Below are positions 30,841 through 40,395 of a stretch of DNA of 64,000 bases, one piece after another (the first letter of the stretch is position 1; every line of letters starts with the position of its first letter). The notes beneath the pieces are model-generated. The model ran no database searches. It saw only the letters and a program-made list of their open reading frames with translations, and had not been told where the DNA came from. Location: NCBI RefSeq assembly GCF_009857505.1, contig NZ_WWCP01000022.1:27883-91882 (forward strand), given 5' to 3'. A program made the position numbers and the translations under genes. Source of the stretch: Duganella lactea (GTDB lineage: Bacteria > Pseudomonadota > Gammaproteobacteria > Burkholderiales > Burkholderiaceae_D).

Positions 30841-31395
30841 ATGTCAACCGAGCCGTCCGATGAATCCCTGATGCTGCGCTACGCCGGCGGCGACCTGCCC
30901 GCCTTCCGCGCGCTGTACCAGCGCCATCATCGCGGACTGTACCGCTTCATCGCGTGGCGCTCGCCCCGGCGCGACTGGGTCGACGAGGTGGCGCAGGAAA
31001 CCTGGGTGGCGCTGCACCAGGCGCGGGCGCGCTATGAGCCGACCGCGACTTTTCGTACCTTTCTGTATCAGATCGCGCGCAACCGCTTGGTTGATTTGCA
31101 GCGCCAATCGCCAACGCTGACGGACGACGCGGCGCCGGAGCAGGAAAGCCCGGCCGCCGACGCGCAGCTGGAATCGCAGCAGATGAATGCATCGCTGCAC
31201 CAGGCCATCCGCGCCTTGCCCGGCGAGCAGAAGGAGGCGCTGGTGCTGCAGCAGTTCAGCGGTCTGTCGCTGGAAGAGATTGCGGCGCTGACCGGCGCGC
31301 CGATTGAAACCGTCAAAAGCAGGTTGCGCTATGCCATGCGAAAATTGCGTCTGCAGATGTCGACCGGGATGGCCGCGCAGGAGGAACAGGCATGA
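30841..31395 (+). CDS. ECF-family RNA polymerase sigma factor
   Basis: A 184-aa sigma-70 family factor. Region 2 shows YQRHHRGLYRFIAWRSPRRD and VDEVAQETWVALHQ; region 4 shows LHQAIRALPGEQKEALVLQQ and GAPIETVKSRLRYAMRKL. The start at 30841 (MSTEPSDESLMLRYAGGD) fits the family, and upstream reading would run through the fabI terminator. It overlaps the following gene by four bases, which points to a sigma/anti-sigma pair. The promoters it serves are unknown. Confidence 0.9.
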   Translation: MSTEPSDESLMLRYAGGDLPAFRALYQRHHRGLYRFIAWRSPRRDWVDEVAQETWVALHQARARYEPTATFRTFLYQIARNRLVDLQRQSPTLTDDAAPEQESPAADAQLESQQMNASLHQAIRALPGEQKEALVLQQFSGLSLEEIAALTGAPIETVKSRLRYAMRKLRLQMSTGMAAQEEQA

Positions 31396-32222
31396 CGAGC
31401 AGCGACCAGAAAACGCACGATGATGAGCTGGACGATTTCCTCGCCGGCCGCGACGCGCTGTCGCGCCAGCTGGCGGCGTTGCCGCAGCCGGAATCGCCCA
31501 AACAGGTGGACGACGCGGTGATGGCCGCGATCGAAGCGCGCGTGGCGCAAGAACAGGCTGCACAGGCCACACAGCTGACGCCAGTGGCGCCACGCCGCAC
31601 GGCCGCCGCCAACATGGCGCGCTGGCGTGCGCCGGCAGCCCTGGCCGCCAGCATGGTCTGCGCCCTGCTGTTGACACTGGAATGGCAACGCGGCGACGAT
31701 GCCGCGCCAGCGCCGGCTCCCGCCGCTGAACCACCGCAGACCGCTCCCGCGCCGCCACCGCCGCCCCCGGCCAAGCAGCCAACCTTGGCGCAAGCGCCAG
31801 CGTCAACACAGCCCGCCGTGCGCCACCGTCCCGCCGCCAAGCACAAGGCGCCGGTGCAGGCCGAATCCCCCGTCATCGCCACGCCGGCACCGGCTAACGC
31901 CCCGATGGCGGATCACCGCTCGCTGGCAGACTTGCCCTTCATTGCGCAGGACGTCGCCGCGCCGCCAGCACCACCTGCGCCAGCGCCTGCACTAATGCCA
32001 GCGCCAGCGCCGATCACCGTCACCGGCTACGCCCGCAGGGCCGAGCCGGCCGTGCCAGTCACAGACGACGCGCGCGCCGCCGAATGGCTGAACGTCATCA
32101 GCGAGATGCTGAAAGCCGGTCTGCGTCGGGACGCCCTGCAAGAATGGCGCAAATTCCACCAGGCCTACCCCAACTATCCGGTGCCGGACGACATCGCCCG
32201 GCAGATCGCCGCCATCGACTGA
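31392..32222 (+). CDS. Putative membrane anti-sigma factor, Pro/Ala-rich
   Basis: A 276-aa protein whose ATG overlaps the sigma-factor stop (ATGA). It has an N-terminal cytoplasmic part of about 75 residues, one transmembrane segment (about 78-96, APAALAASMVCALLLTLEW), a long Pro/Ala-rich periplasmic stretch (about 100-220), and a C-terminal helical domain (AAEWLNVISEMLKAGLRRDA). No zinc-binding HxxxCxxC motif is seen, so the anti-sigma role is inferred from position and topology only. Its stop directly abuts the stop of the convergent VIT-domain gene. Confidence 0.7.
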   Translation: MTSSDQKTHDDELDDFLAGRDALSRQLAALPQPESPKQVDDAVMAAIEARVAQEQAAQATQLTPVAPRRTAAANMARWRAPAALAASMVCALLLTLEWQRGDDAAPAPAPAAEPPQTAPAPPPPPPAKQPTLAQAPASTQPAVRHRPAAKHKAPVQAESPVIATPAPANAPMADHRSLADLPFIAQDVAAPPAPPAPAPALMPAPAPITVTGYARRAEPAVPVTDDARAAEWLNVISEMLKAGLRRDALQEWRKFHQAYPNYPVPDDIARQIAAID

Positions 32223-35123
32223 CTACTTCACCTCAAACTCGCCCACCAGCACCGTATCGCCGCGTCCTTGCAGACGCAAGGTCACCATCTGATCGCGCGC
32301 ACCGGCACGGCCAAAACCACTGGTCAGCTTCAACTGCAAGATGGTCGCCCCGGCCACCAGCTGCTGATGACTGCCGAAGAAATTCGCCTCCACCTTGTAC
32401 TTGCCCGGCAGCGCGTTTCGCAATGAAAACTCCTCCGGCCCATAGCCGCCGGTGAAATCCACCGACATCCGCCCGCCCTGCCGTGAAAAGCGATGACCAT
32501 AGTAGCAACGCTCGCCTGTTGGATCGGTCACCCACAAATCCATGTCGGTGTTATCCGCATCCCAGGTCAGCACCACGCGCAGATCCAGCGGCATATTGAC
32601 CAGCAGACGGGAATCGATGCGGCTGACATCGAGCTTCTCCTTGGCCGGCTGCGCGGCGATGATGGCGTTCATATCAGCCAGCGCAATCAGCTCGATCTCG
32701 GCAAAGCGATGGTCCCATGGCCGAATCGCCACCTCATACAACTGCTCGACCGCCTGTTGCGTGCGCCCGGCGGCGGCATACGCCAGCCCCAGGTCGCGGA
32801 ACGACTGTGGCTCCTCCCCGGCGATGTCGCGCACCTTCTCGAACACCGGGATTGCCAACGCCTGCTTGCCGGCCTGTAGCAAGCGATAGCCGAGAATCCG
32901 CAGCACCTGCCGGTTTTCCAGATCCATCTCCGCCAGGTTGGACAGCACGCGCAGCGCCAGCTCGCGCTGGCCCCGCTCAAACAACTGGTCCGCCACATCG
33001 ATGTAGAAAGCGCTGCTGTTCAGGTAGGACGGCCGCTCATCGAGATAAATCGCGTACAGCTGGTCCGGGCTGGCCGCCCTCATGCGTCCGATATAGCTTG
33101 CATTCGAATCCCAGCGCTTGAGGCTGATCGCGATCTCGCCAGCCGGTGGCACGCCGCCGGCAACCGGCGCCGAGCGCCGCTCGGCAACTCTGCCAAACAT
33201 CATCGGACCAGGCGCGGGTAGCGCAGCTGCCGGCGCAGGGGGCGGCGCTCGCATATCCTCCGCAACCAGCGTGTTGGTCAAACGCGTGGAGCCGGTCACC
33301 TCCACACGAACGGGCTGAAACTTCTCCATGACCGGCTTCGCCTGGTGGCCCTCCCACCATGCCAGCTTTTGCCGGAACTGCGCCACCACCCGCTCCAGCT
33401 GACTGCCACGCCGCTGCGCCAGCTCATTGCCACGCAACCGCTTCAGCGCGTCGAAAGCCGCCTGCAACTCGGCCGGCGGTGTCACATCGTAGCGCACATA
33501 ATCTTCCAGCCGCTCCAGCACCAGCAACGAGGTCTCACGCGTCGGCATGCCAAACTGCGTGCCGAGACGGCGTATCGCGCCCCGGTTCAACTCATAATCC
33601 GCCTCCAGCTGATGCAGCTTGCAGTCGGCCCACACGCGCGCCGCCATCGCATGCCGCGGCGCATTGGCGGGAATTTCCAGCAGCATCGGCGTCGCCTTGC
33701 CCTGCCTCAGCAATTCCAGCCTCACCTCGGCTTGCGGCGCGACCAGCTTGCCGACCACGCGCAACAGGCCCTGCGCCGCGTCGTCATCGGCGATCAGCAC
33801 CTCGGTGGCCCCCTGCACGCCGGACAAACGCACCTGCCGACCATCCGTCAGCAATGCCTCGGCAGCCGCGCCGGGGCGATCCGCCTGCACCGTCACCAAC
33901 TTGCCGCCATTGCGCTCGGCTAACGCCGACAGGCGCCCCGTATCGGCCGACAACGCCGAATTCAACGCATACAAGCGCTGACGCGGCGACAACTGCGGGA
34001 AGCGCTTGCCGCCGTAGTTCAGCAAGCCGTCGCTGACCAGCAGGTATTCGTTCACGTCCAACTGCGGCTGCCAGTCGGCCAGCGCGCTGGCGCCGTCATA
34101 CACGGTCTCCAGCAAGGACTTGCGCAACAGCTGCCAGTCGCCATTGACCACACGGAAGCGCTGCACCGCCTCCGCGCGGTCGCGCAGGCGTGTCAGGCGC
34201 ACCTCGGCGGTGCCAAGCGCCCTGAAGTAGCGGTCCAGCTCGGCCAACTCGGCCTCGCGCTGACGGTTCGCGCCGGAGCCCGAGCTATCCCACAGCAGGC
34301 CCACCACCTTGGGCAGCGGACGCGGCGCGCGCTGCGCGGCGGTCGGCAGCTCGGCCAGGAAATACGTCTCGCCGCCGAACTGCTGCACAGAGACTTGCGG
34401 CGCCGCCGACGCCGGCGTCAACAGCTTGAGCACGCCGCTGGCCGCGTAAGTGGCGCGGGTCAGCTGCGCCTTGTAGCCATCGCCACTGCGGGTGAAGACA
34501 ATCTCGCCGATGGCGCCGCTCGCCTGTGGCGGCGCGTCGCCGGCCACCGTCACGCTCAAGTCCACGCCCTGCGCCAAGTCGCCATAGGCCAGCGGCAACT
34601 GGTAGGCCCAGTGCGCGCCTTCGCGGCTCAGCGTTTCGGCGTACGACAACTCCACCGTGCGCGTGCCCTGCGCCGGAATCGGAAACACCCGCAACTGGAA
34701 ATTATTTCCCTGCGTCTGCTCCAGCAGGGCCGGGTCCACCCTGGTGCGTTCGATCGCCTCCAGAATCTGCCGGCCGCGCGCCTTCTCGACCGGCACGGCC
34801 GCCCGCAGCTTGCCGTCCAAATCCAGTGCAAACGCGGTCACCCGCTGCCCCGGCAACAGCGGAAACTGCAAGCGCCCCTCCAGCGGCCGCTGGTTCGGAT
34901 TGAAAAACACCAGGCGCAGCGTGGTCTGCGCCATGCTGCCGCTGAGCGCGGCATCCACCTTCAGGCTCTGCAAACGAACCGGCTGCTCGGCGCCCTGCAC
35001 CACCATCAACGGCGGCACCATCAACGGCGGGCCGAACCGCGCCGAGTCCTTCACGGCGGGCTGCGCCAGCGCCGCACCGGCCCACATCAGGCCCGCCGCG
35101 ACGGCGATTATTTTGTTCCACAT
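32223..35123 (-). CDS. Secreted VIT/VWA-like protein with TPR and DUF2135 domains
   Basis: A 966-aa exported protein. Signal peptide (about 1-20, AGAALAQ), VIT domain (about 30-165), a von Willebrand A-like region (about 260-430) with a possible MIDAS motif WDSSGSG, TPR-like helices (about 715-810), and a C-terminal DUF2135 domain (about 840-930; DADNTDMDLWVTDPTGE). VIT/VWA proteins are usually envelope or adhesion proteins; this one's partner is unknown. A good ribosome-binding site (AGGGGA) precedes the ATG. Convergent with the anti-sigma gene at zero spacing. Confidence 0.85.
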   Translation of the reverse strand: MWNKIIAVAAGLMWAGAALAQPAVKDSARFGPPLMVPPLMVVQGAEQPVRLQSLKVDAALSGSMAQTTLRLVFFNPNQRPLEGRLQFPLLPGQRVTAFALDLDGKLRAAVPVEKARGRQILEAIERTRVDPALLEQTQGNNFQLRVFPIPAQGTRTVELSYAETLSREGAHWAYQLPLAYGDLAQGVDLSVTVAGDAPPQASGAIGEIVFTRSGDGYKAQLTRATYAASGVLKLLTPASAAPQVSVQQFGGETYFLAELPTAAQRAPRPLPKVVGLLWDSSGSGANRQREAELAELDRYFRALGTAEVRLTRLRDRAEAVQRFRVVNGDWQLLRKSLLETVYDGASALADWQPQLDVNEYLLVSDGLLNYGGKRFPQLSPRQRLYALNSALSADTGRLSALAERNGGKLVTVQADRPGAAAEALLTDGRQVRLSGVQGATEVLIADDDAAQGLLRVVGKLVAPQAEVRLELLRQGKATPMLLEIPANAPRHAMAARVWADCKLHQLEADYELNRGAIRRLGTQFGMPTRETSLLVLERLEDYVRYDVTPPAELQAAFDALKRLRGNELAQRRGSQLERVVAQFRQKLAWWEGHQAKPVMEKFQPVRVEVTGSTRLTNTLVAEDMRAPPPAPAAALPAPGPMMFGRVAERRSAPVAGGVPPAGEIAISLKRWDSNASYIGRMRAASPDQLYAIYLDERPSYLNSSAFYIDVADQLFERGQRELALRVLSNLAEMDLENRQVLRILGYRLLQAGKQALAIPVFEKVRDIAGEEPQSFRDLGLAYAAAGRTQQAVEQLYEVAIRPWDHRFAEIELIALADMNAIIAAQPAKEKLDVSRIDSRLLVNMPLDLRVVLTWDADNTDMDLWVTDPTGERCYYGHRFSRQGGRMSVDFTGGYGPEEFSLRNALPGKYKVEANFFGSHQQLVAGATILQLKLTSGFGRAGARDQMVTLRLQGRGDTVLVGEFEVK

Positions 35124-35236
35124 AACGATCCCCTAGGCACCGGTTCATCCGGCATTGCAGAGTAAATCGTCGTGGCGCGCCCAACGGGGTGATGGTATTA
35201 CAAATAGATACAAAATCGCGCTTTCAGCGAGTCGTC

Positions 35237-35265
35237 TGTACAAGCGGGCCAAACTGAGGCATAAT
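35237..35265 (+). promoter_or_regulatory. Candidate promoter of the DEAD-box helicase gene
   Basis: TGTACA (35237-35242) and CATAAT (35260-35265) are spaced by 17 bases, matching -35 and -10 consensus in four and five of six positions. Transcription would start near 35272, giving a leader of about 260 bases. Confidence 0.5.
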
Positions 35266-35272
35266 AGCGATC

Positions 35273-35532
35273 TAGCCTGCAATGCGCGTGTCGATAGCAA
35301 AGCGATACCGATTGTTCAGCCAGTTGTAAGTTAAGCAGCTACGCAGCCTCAGCGCATCCTTCTGATGCTCTTATAAAGCCCTCCCGCCTCTGGTGTCGTT
35401 ATCTGACACCGTCCCGGCGCAAAGCTTTTGTGCCGAAATTTCTATCGATTTTGATTGAGTCATTTCGTTTTGGTAGGCGTTGCTATTTCGCGTTCCGCGT
35501 ATGCGGGCCGCTAGTTTTTACGAAAGAACAGC
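35273..35532 (+). promoter_or_regulatory. Long 5' leader of the RNA helicase mRNA
   Basis: The 409-base intergenic gap 35124-35532 holds no clear gene. From the proposed start the leader carries a 15-codon reading frame (35282-35329), a GGTGTC/GACACC hairpin (35392-35410), and a longer hairpin GGCGCAAA/TTTGTGCC (35416-35434) followed by a U-rich stretch before the ATG at 35533. Long structured leaders are usual for cold-induced RNA helicases, so thermoregulation or self-regulation is likely but inferred. Confidence 0.5.
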
Positions 35533-36957
35533 ATGACATTTGAAGCACTTGGTCTCAACACGTCCATCATTAAAGCCCTGACCGACGCCGGCTACACCGC
35601 GCCGACCCCCGTTCAGCAGCAGGCAATCCCTGCAGCGATCGCAGGCAAGGACTTGTTAGTTTCCTCCCAGACCGGTTCCGGCAAAACGGCAGCCTTCATG
35701 CTGCCGTCGCTGCACCGTCTGTTCGCCATTGAGCCAGCCCCGGCCGGCAAAACCCCGAATCAAGAAATGCAGGCCGCCCGTGCCCGCAACGAGCGTCCAC
35801 GTTTCAAAGCCGCCCAGCCAAAAATGCTGGTGCTGACCCCGACCCGCGAACTGGCGCTGCAAGTCACCACCAACACCGACAAGTACAGCGTCAACCTGCG
35901 CCGCATCAAGGCCGTGTCGATCCTCGGCGGCATGCCATATCCAAAGCAGATGCAACTGCTGGCCAAGAATCCTGAGATCCTGGTCGCCACCCCAGGCCGC
36001 CTGATCGACCACATGGAATCGGGCAAGATCGACTTCTCGCAACTGGAAATCCTGGTGCTGGACGAAGCCGACCGCATGCTGGACATGGGTTTCATCGACG
36101 ACATCGAGAAAATCGTTGCCGCCACCCCGGATGGTCGTCAGACCATGCTGTTCTCGGCCACGCTGGACGGCGTCGTCGGCAACATGGCGCGTCGCATCAC
36201 CAAAGATCCGCAAGTGATCCAGATCATGAGCGCCGCCAACAAGCACGAAAACATCACCCAGCGCGTACACTTCGTCGACGACCTGTCGCACAAGAACCGC
36301 CTGCTGGACCACCTGCTGCGCGACGAGTCGCTGGACCAGGCCGTGGTGTTCACCGCCACCAAGCGTGACGCCGACACCATCGCCGACCGTCTGAACATCG
36401 CCGGGTTCTCGGCTGCCGCGCTGCATGGCGACATGCACCAGGGCGCCCGTAACCGCACGCTGGACAGCCTGCGTCGCGGCCAGGTGAAGATCCTGATCGC
36501 CACCGACGTTGCCGCCCGCGGCATCGACGTGCCGACCATCACCCACGTGTTCAACTACGACCTGCCGAAGTTCCCTGAAGACTATGTGCACCGTATCGGC
36601 CGTACCGGCCGTGCCGGCCGCAATGGTCAGGCGATCTCGCTGGTGAACCATGCCGAAGGCATGAACGTCAAGCGTATCGAACGCTTCACCAAGCAACTGA
36701 TCCCGGTGAATGTGGTCGAGGGCTACGAGCCGAAGAAAACCGGCAGCGCGCCGCGCTCGTCGCGTCCGGGCGGCTGGAAACCTGGCGACAACCGTGGCGG
36801 CGCCAAGCCAGGTCAGCGTTCGTTCAGCAAGCCAGGCGGCAGCGCACCGCGCCGTGAAGGCGCCAGCGGCTCCAGCGAAGGCTACAAGGGTCCAGGCTTC
36901 AAAGCCAACAACCCGTACAACAGCGACCGTCCACGTCGCAGCTACGGCGACCGTTAA
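35533..36957 (+). CDS. DEAD/DEAH-box ATP-dependent RNA helicase (RhlE-like)
   Basis: A 474-aa ATP-dependent RNA helicase. Motifs in order: Q motif (PTPVQQQAIP), SSQTGSGKTAAF (I), PTPTRELALQ region (Ia), TPGRLIDH (Ib), LDEADRMLDMGF (II, DEAD), FSATL (III), VFTATKRDAD (IV), TDVAARGIDVP (V) and HRIGRTGRAGR (VI). The C-terminal 90 residues are Gly/Arg/Ser/Lys-rich, a nonspecific RNA-binding tail. It could be RhlE- or DeaD-like; RhlE is favoured by the short tail. It has a long leader and a strong terminator. Confidence 0.95.
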   Translation: MTFEALGLNTSIIKALTDAGYTAPTPVQQQAIPAAIAGKDLLVSSQTGSGKTAAFMLPSLHRLFAIEPAPAGKTPNQEMQAARARNERPRFKAAQPKMLVLTPTRELALQVTTNTDKYSVNLRRIKAVSILGGMPYPKQMQLLAKNPEILVATPGRLIDHMESGKIDFSQLEILVLDEADRMLDMGFIDDIEKIVAATPDGRQTMLFSATLDGVVGNMARRITKDPQVIQIMSAANKHENITQRVHFVDDLSHKNRLLDHLLRDESLDQAVVFTATKRDADTIADRLNIAGFSAAALHGDMHQGARNRTLDSLRRGQVKILIATDVAARGIDVPTITHVFNYDLPKFPEDYVHRIGRTGRAGRNGQAISLVNHAEGMNVKRIERFTKQLIPVNVVEGYEPKKTGSAPRSSRPGGWKPGDNRGGAKPGQRSFSKPGGSAPRREGASGSSEGYKGPGFKANNPYNSDRPRRSYGDR

Positions 36958-36980
36958 TCCGGTTGCGGTCTGAATAAAAG

Positions 36981-37012
36981 CGGCCACCAGAGCGATCTGG
37001 TGGCCGTTTTTT
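36981..37012 (+). terminator. Intrinsic terminator of the RNA helicase gene
   Basis: CGGCCACCAG (36981-36990) and CTGGTGGCCG (36997-37006) form a perfect 10-bp stem with a six-base loop, followed by TTTTTT. It lies 24 bases after the helicase stop. Confidence 0.92.
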
Positions 37013-37085
37013 ATTACGGATGCGAAAGGTTGCAACGCCGGCGCGTCGAAACGCAGTACGATCAGCGACATCGACCGGAGGTGAC

Positions 37086-37505
37086 ATGACAATTACCTGG
37101 CGCCAGCGCCTTGCTCCCCTGCTGCTCTGCGGCCTGCTGCCCTGCTACGCCAGCGCCAGCGCCGCCGATTGCCTGCCGTATGAACCGGCGGCCGTCTCGC
37201 TGAGCGGCCTGCTGCACCGTGCCACGTTCCCCGGCCGGCCCAATTTCGAAAACATCGCCGCCGGCGACGAACCGGAAACCGGTTTTTACCTGACGCTCAA
37301 GCAGCCCATCTGCACCCGCGGCGACCATGACCCCAACAGCACCCCGCATGACGCCGTGCGCGAAGTGCAGCTGGTGCTGACCGAGCAGCAGTATGCGGCG
37401 CTACGCCCACAACTGGGCCAGACCGTGCAACTCAAGGGCCAGCTGTTCTCCAGTTTCAGCGGTCACCATCACACCGACGTGCTGCTGCGGGTGGCGATGC
37501 CATAG
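37086..37505 (+). CDS. Exported DUF4431 protein
   Basis: A 139-aa protein with a signal peptide (about 1-27, ending ASASAA) and a mature domain of the DUF4431 type: CLPYEPAAVSLSGLLHR, the stretch TFPGRPNFENIAAGDEPET, and LKQPICTR. Two cysteines may form a disulfide. GGAGG precedes the ATG. The next gene, a phospholipase C, starts 55 bases later on the same strand, so they may be co-transcribed. Function unknown. Confidence 0.82.
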   Translation: MTITWRQRLAPLLLCGLLPCYASASAADCLPYEPAAVSLSGLLHRATFPGRPNFENIAAGDEPETGFYLTLKQPICTRGDHDPNSTPHDAVREVQLVLTEQQYAALRPQLGQTVQLKGQLFSSFSGHHHTDVLLRVAMP

Positions 37506-37560
37506 GCCGGTCATATTCGGCCGTTATCATCGGCGCTTCAGCCATTCGCACCCTGCCAGC

Positions 37561-39657
37561 ATGTCGATCAACCGCCGTCAATTTCTCCGCTACGCCGCCG
37601 GCGCGGGCGGTGCCGCCACCCTGTTCCCCGACCTGATCCGCCAAGCGCTGGCCGTGCCCGCCAACAACGCCACCGGCACGCTGGCCGACGTCGAGCACGT
37701 TGTCATCTTCATGCAGGAGAATCGCTCGTTCGATCATTATTTCGGCACGCTGTCCGGCGTGCGCGGCTTCAACGATCCGCGCGCGATACGGTTGCCGACC
37801 GGATTGCCGGTCTGGTATCAGCCGGACGGCGCCGGCGGCCATGTGCTGCCGTTCCACTTCGACGCCAGGAACACCAGCGCGCTGTCGCTCGGCACCGACC
37901 ACACCTGGAAGGGATCGCAAGCCACCTGGCAAGGCTGGGACGCGTGGGTGCCAAAGAAGACGGCGCAGTCGATGGGCTATTTCGACCGCGGCGACCTGCC
38001 CTTCTACTACGCGCTGGCGGATGCCTTCACCATCTGCGACGCCTACCACTGCTCGATCTTCGGCGCGACCGATCCGAACCGCTTGTACGCGCTGACCGGC
38101 AGCAACCAAGGCTGGATCGGCACCATGGGCAAGCTGTACAACGTGGACGCGGGCGGCTTCTTCAACGGCGATCCGGCGCTGGACAATATCGCGCCCGAGG
38201 TCACCGCCACCGCGCCCAACTGGCGCACCTATGCCGAGGTACTGGAAGCCAACCAGGTCAGCTGGAAGGTCTATCAGGAATGGGACAACTACGGCGACAA
38301 CTACCTCGCCTACTTCCGCAACTATCGCGTGAACGCGGACGGTACCCGCCTGTCGCAGGATGCGCCGCTGCACCGCAAAGCGCGCACGCTGGCGCCGGGC
38401 TCGAACGCCGGCAACGCGCGTGGCGGCACGGCGGACTGGCTGATCAACGACTTCGCCGAGGATGTCCGCAACCACCGGCTGCCGCAGGTTTCGTGGATCT
38501 GCGCCCCCAACGATTACACCGAGCACTCGCCCAATTCGCCCAACGCCGGCGAGCAGATCACCGCGCGCCTGCTGGCCGCGCTGGTGGCCAATCCGGAGGT
38601 CTGGTCGAAAACCGTGCTACTACTGATGTACGACGAGAACGATGGTTTCTTCGACCATGTGCCGTCGGACCTGGCACCGCTGAATCCGTCGATGGGCAAG
38701 ACCACGCTGACCGATATCGGCAAACACGAAACCTGCCAGGGCGAACCGGTCGGCCTTGGGCCGCGCGTGCCGATGCTGGTGATTTCGCCATGGAGCCGGG
38801 GCGGCAAGGTTTGCTCGCAGTTGTTCGACCACACCTCGCAACTGCGCTTCCTCGAAGAGTGGCTGGTGCGGGGTCTCGGCAAGGCCCGCGCCGACGTGAC
38901 CTGCGATCTGATTTCGCCGTGGCGCCGCGCGGTGTGCGGCGACCTCACGTCCGCGTTCGACTTCAGCGCGCCGAACACCTCCTGGCCGGCCAGCGTGCCG
39001 CCCACCGCCGCGTATGCACGTGTCTCCGGCAAGCCCTATCCGCAGCCGCCAGCCAATCCAACCCTGGCTCGGCAGGAAGCCGGCGCGCGCATCGCCTGCC
39101 CGCTGCCATATGAATTTTCGGTCACTGGCAGGCTGGCCGGCGCACGGCGATTTGCACTGAGCTTCGCCAACAACGGTCAGGCTGGCGCGGCATTTATCGT
39201 CTACTCCAGCCTGCGCAAAGACGGCCCGTGGTACTACACGGTGGAAGCCGGCCGCCAGCTCGAAAGCGAGGCTTGGCAATGGCAAGGCGACGCCTACGAT
39301 CTGAGCGTCCACGGCGCCAACGGCTTCCTGCGCCAGTTCAGCGGACGGTTTGCCGGCGCCGCGGCGGAACTGGAAACCCGCTACGACGGTGGCAACGTCC
39401 TGCTACTGCTGTCCAACCGCGACGGCCGCGAGACACGCCACTTCACCGTCACCGACAAGGCCTACGGCACGCCAGCCGCGACCTATACCGTGGCGGCCGG
39501 CCAAACCGAAACGGTTGCCCGTGATCTCAGCAGCCACTCCGGCTGGTACGACTTCAGCATCACCAGCGACGCCGATCCGCAATGGCTGCGCCGCGTTGCC
39601 GGCCACGTCGAAACCGGTCGCGCCAGCCGCACCGATCCCGCCATCGGTCAGCGCTGA
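37561..39657 (+). CDS. Phosphocholine-specific phospholipase C (Tat-exported)
   Basis: A 698-aa phosphoesterase of the PlcH/PlcN family, which hydrolyses phosphatidylcholine-type lipids. Tat signal with NRRQFLRYAAGAGGAATL at the start, catalytic-domain motifs MQENRSFDHYFGTLSGVRGF and GATDPNRLYALTG, and DYTEHSPNSPNAGEQITA; the C-terminal 200 residues match the two DUF756-type domains. The start at 37561 (MSINRRQF) places the twin arginine correctly. In a soil or plant-associated bacterium it could release phosphate from host lipids. Confidence 0.93.
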   Translation: MSINRRQFLRYAAGAGGAATLFPDLIRQALAVPANNATGTLADVEHVVIFMQENRSFDHYFGTLSGVRGFNDPRAIRLPTGLPVWYQPDGAGGHVLPFHFDARNTSALSLGTDHTWKGSQATWQGWDAWVPKKTAQSMGYFDRGDLPFYYALADAFTICDAYHCSIFGATDPNRLYALTGSNQGWIGTMGKLYNVDAGGFFNGDPALDNIAPEVTATAPNWRTYAEVLEANQVSWKVYQEWDNYGDNYLAYFRNYRVNADGTRLSQDAPLHRKARTLAPGSNAGNARGGTADWLINDFAEDVRNHRLPQVSWICAPNDYTEHSPNSPNAGEQITARLLAALVANPEVWSKTVLLLMYDENDGFFDHVPSDLAPLNPSMGKTTLTDIGKHETCQGEPVGLGPRVPMLVISPWSRGGKVCSQLFDHTSQLRFLEEWLVRGLGKARADVTCDLISPWRRAVCGDLTSAFDFSAPNTSWPASVPPTAAYARVSGKPYPQPPANPTLARQEAGARIACPLPYEFSVTGRLAGARRFALSFANNGQAGAAFIVYSSLRKDGPWYYTVEAGRQLESEAWQWQGDAYDLSVHGANGFLRQFSGRFAGAAAELETRYDGGNVLLLLSNRDGRETRHFTVTDKAYGTPAATYTVAAGQTETVARDLSSHSGWYDFSITSDADPQWLRRVAGHVETGRASRTDPAIGQR

Positions 39658-39823
39658 GCGTACTTTTGCAATAAGCGCACGAAGGTTGCCGCGGCAAAGC
39701 CAGGTCGCCCCCGCGAAAGTGGGAATTCCCGGTTCCTGCTTCGGCGGTAAAATCGGCTCCTTCCGCATCATAAAAAATAGCGGAAAATTGCAATATTGAG
39801 GATTCTGGGCCGTCTTCGACTGT

Positions 39824-40381
39824 ATGACCGCACCAATAACAGCCACTGAGCAAGATCAAGCCATCACGGCAACGGTGCTGAAGGAACGCTCGCGTCTGTG
39901 GAACTTCATCCGCCGCCGCGTTGCCGACCAGACCGACGCCGACGATATCCTGCAAGACGTGTTCTACGAATTCACCCAGGCCTACCACCTGCCCGAGCCG
40001 ATCGAGCAAGCCAGCGCCTGGTTGTTCCGCGTCGCCCGCAACCGGATCATCGACCGCTTCCGCAAGAAGAAGGAAGTACCGCTGGCGGACCTCGGCGCCA
40101 GCGATGACGAGGACGACTGCCGCCTCGACCTGATGCTGCCCTCGCCCGACGCCGGTCCCGAAGCCGCCTACACCCGCGCCATGCTGCTGGAAGAACTGCA
40201 ACTGGCGCTGGAGGCACTGCCCGCCAACCAGCGCGAGGTCTTCATCGCCCACGAACTCGATGGCGTCAGCTTCAAGGACATGGCCGCCCAGACCGGCATC
40301 TCGATCAACACCTTATTGGCCCGCAAGCGCTACGCCGTGCTGTTCCTGCGCCAGCGCCTGCAAGCCTTGTACGACGAATGA
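39824..40381 (+). CDS. ECF-family RNA polymerase sigma factor
   Basis: A 185-aa sigma factor. Region 2: RRRVADQTDADDILQDVFYE and SAWLFRVARNRIIDRFRKKK. Region 4: ALPANQREVFIAHELDGVSF and GISINTLLARKRYAVLFLRQ. The next gene begins within or just after its stop codon, and the one after that overlaps too, so three genes form one coupled operon (sigma, small membrane protein, MFS transporter). Regulated promoters unknown. Confidence 0.9.
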   Translation: MTAPITATEQDQAITATVLKERSRLWNFIRRRVADQTDADDILQDVFYEFTQAYHLPEPIEQASAWLFRVARNRIIDRFRKKKEVPLADLGASDDEDDCRLDLMLPSPDAGPEAAYTRAMLLEELQLALEALPANQREVFIAHELDGVSFKDMAAQTGISINTLLARKRYAVLFLRQRLQALYDE

Positions 40382-40395
40382 AAGGAACCACCGCA

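Noticed and set aside
31700..32030. Proline/alanine repeats in the anti-sigma gene as a DNA repeat array
   Set aside because: The DNA units vary and follow codon bias; this is low-complexity protein sequence, not a CRISPR or satellite array.
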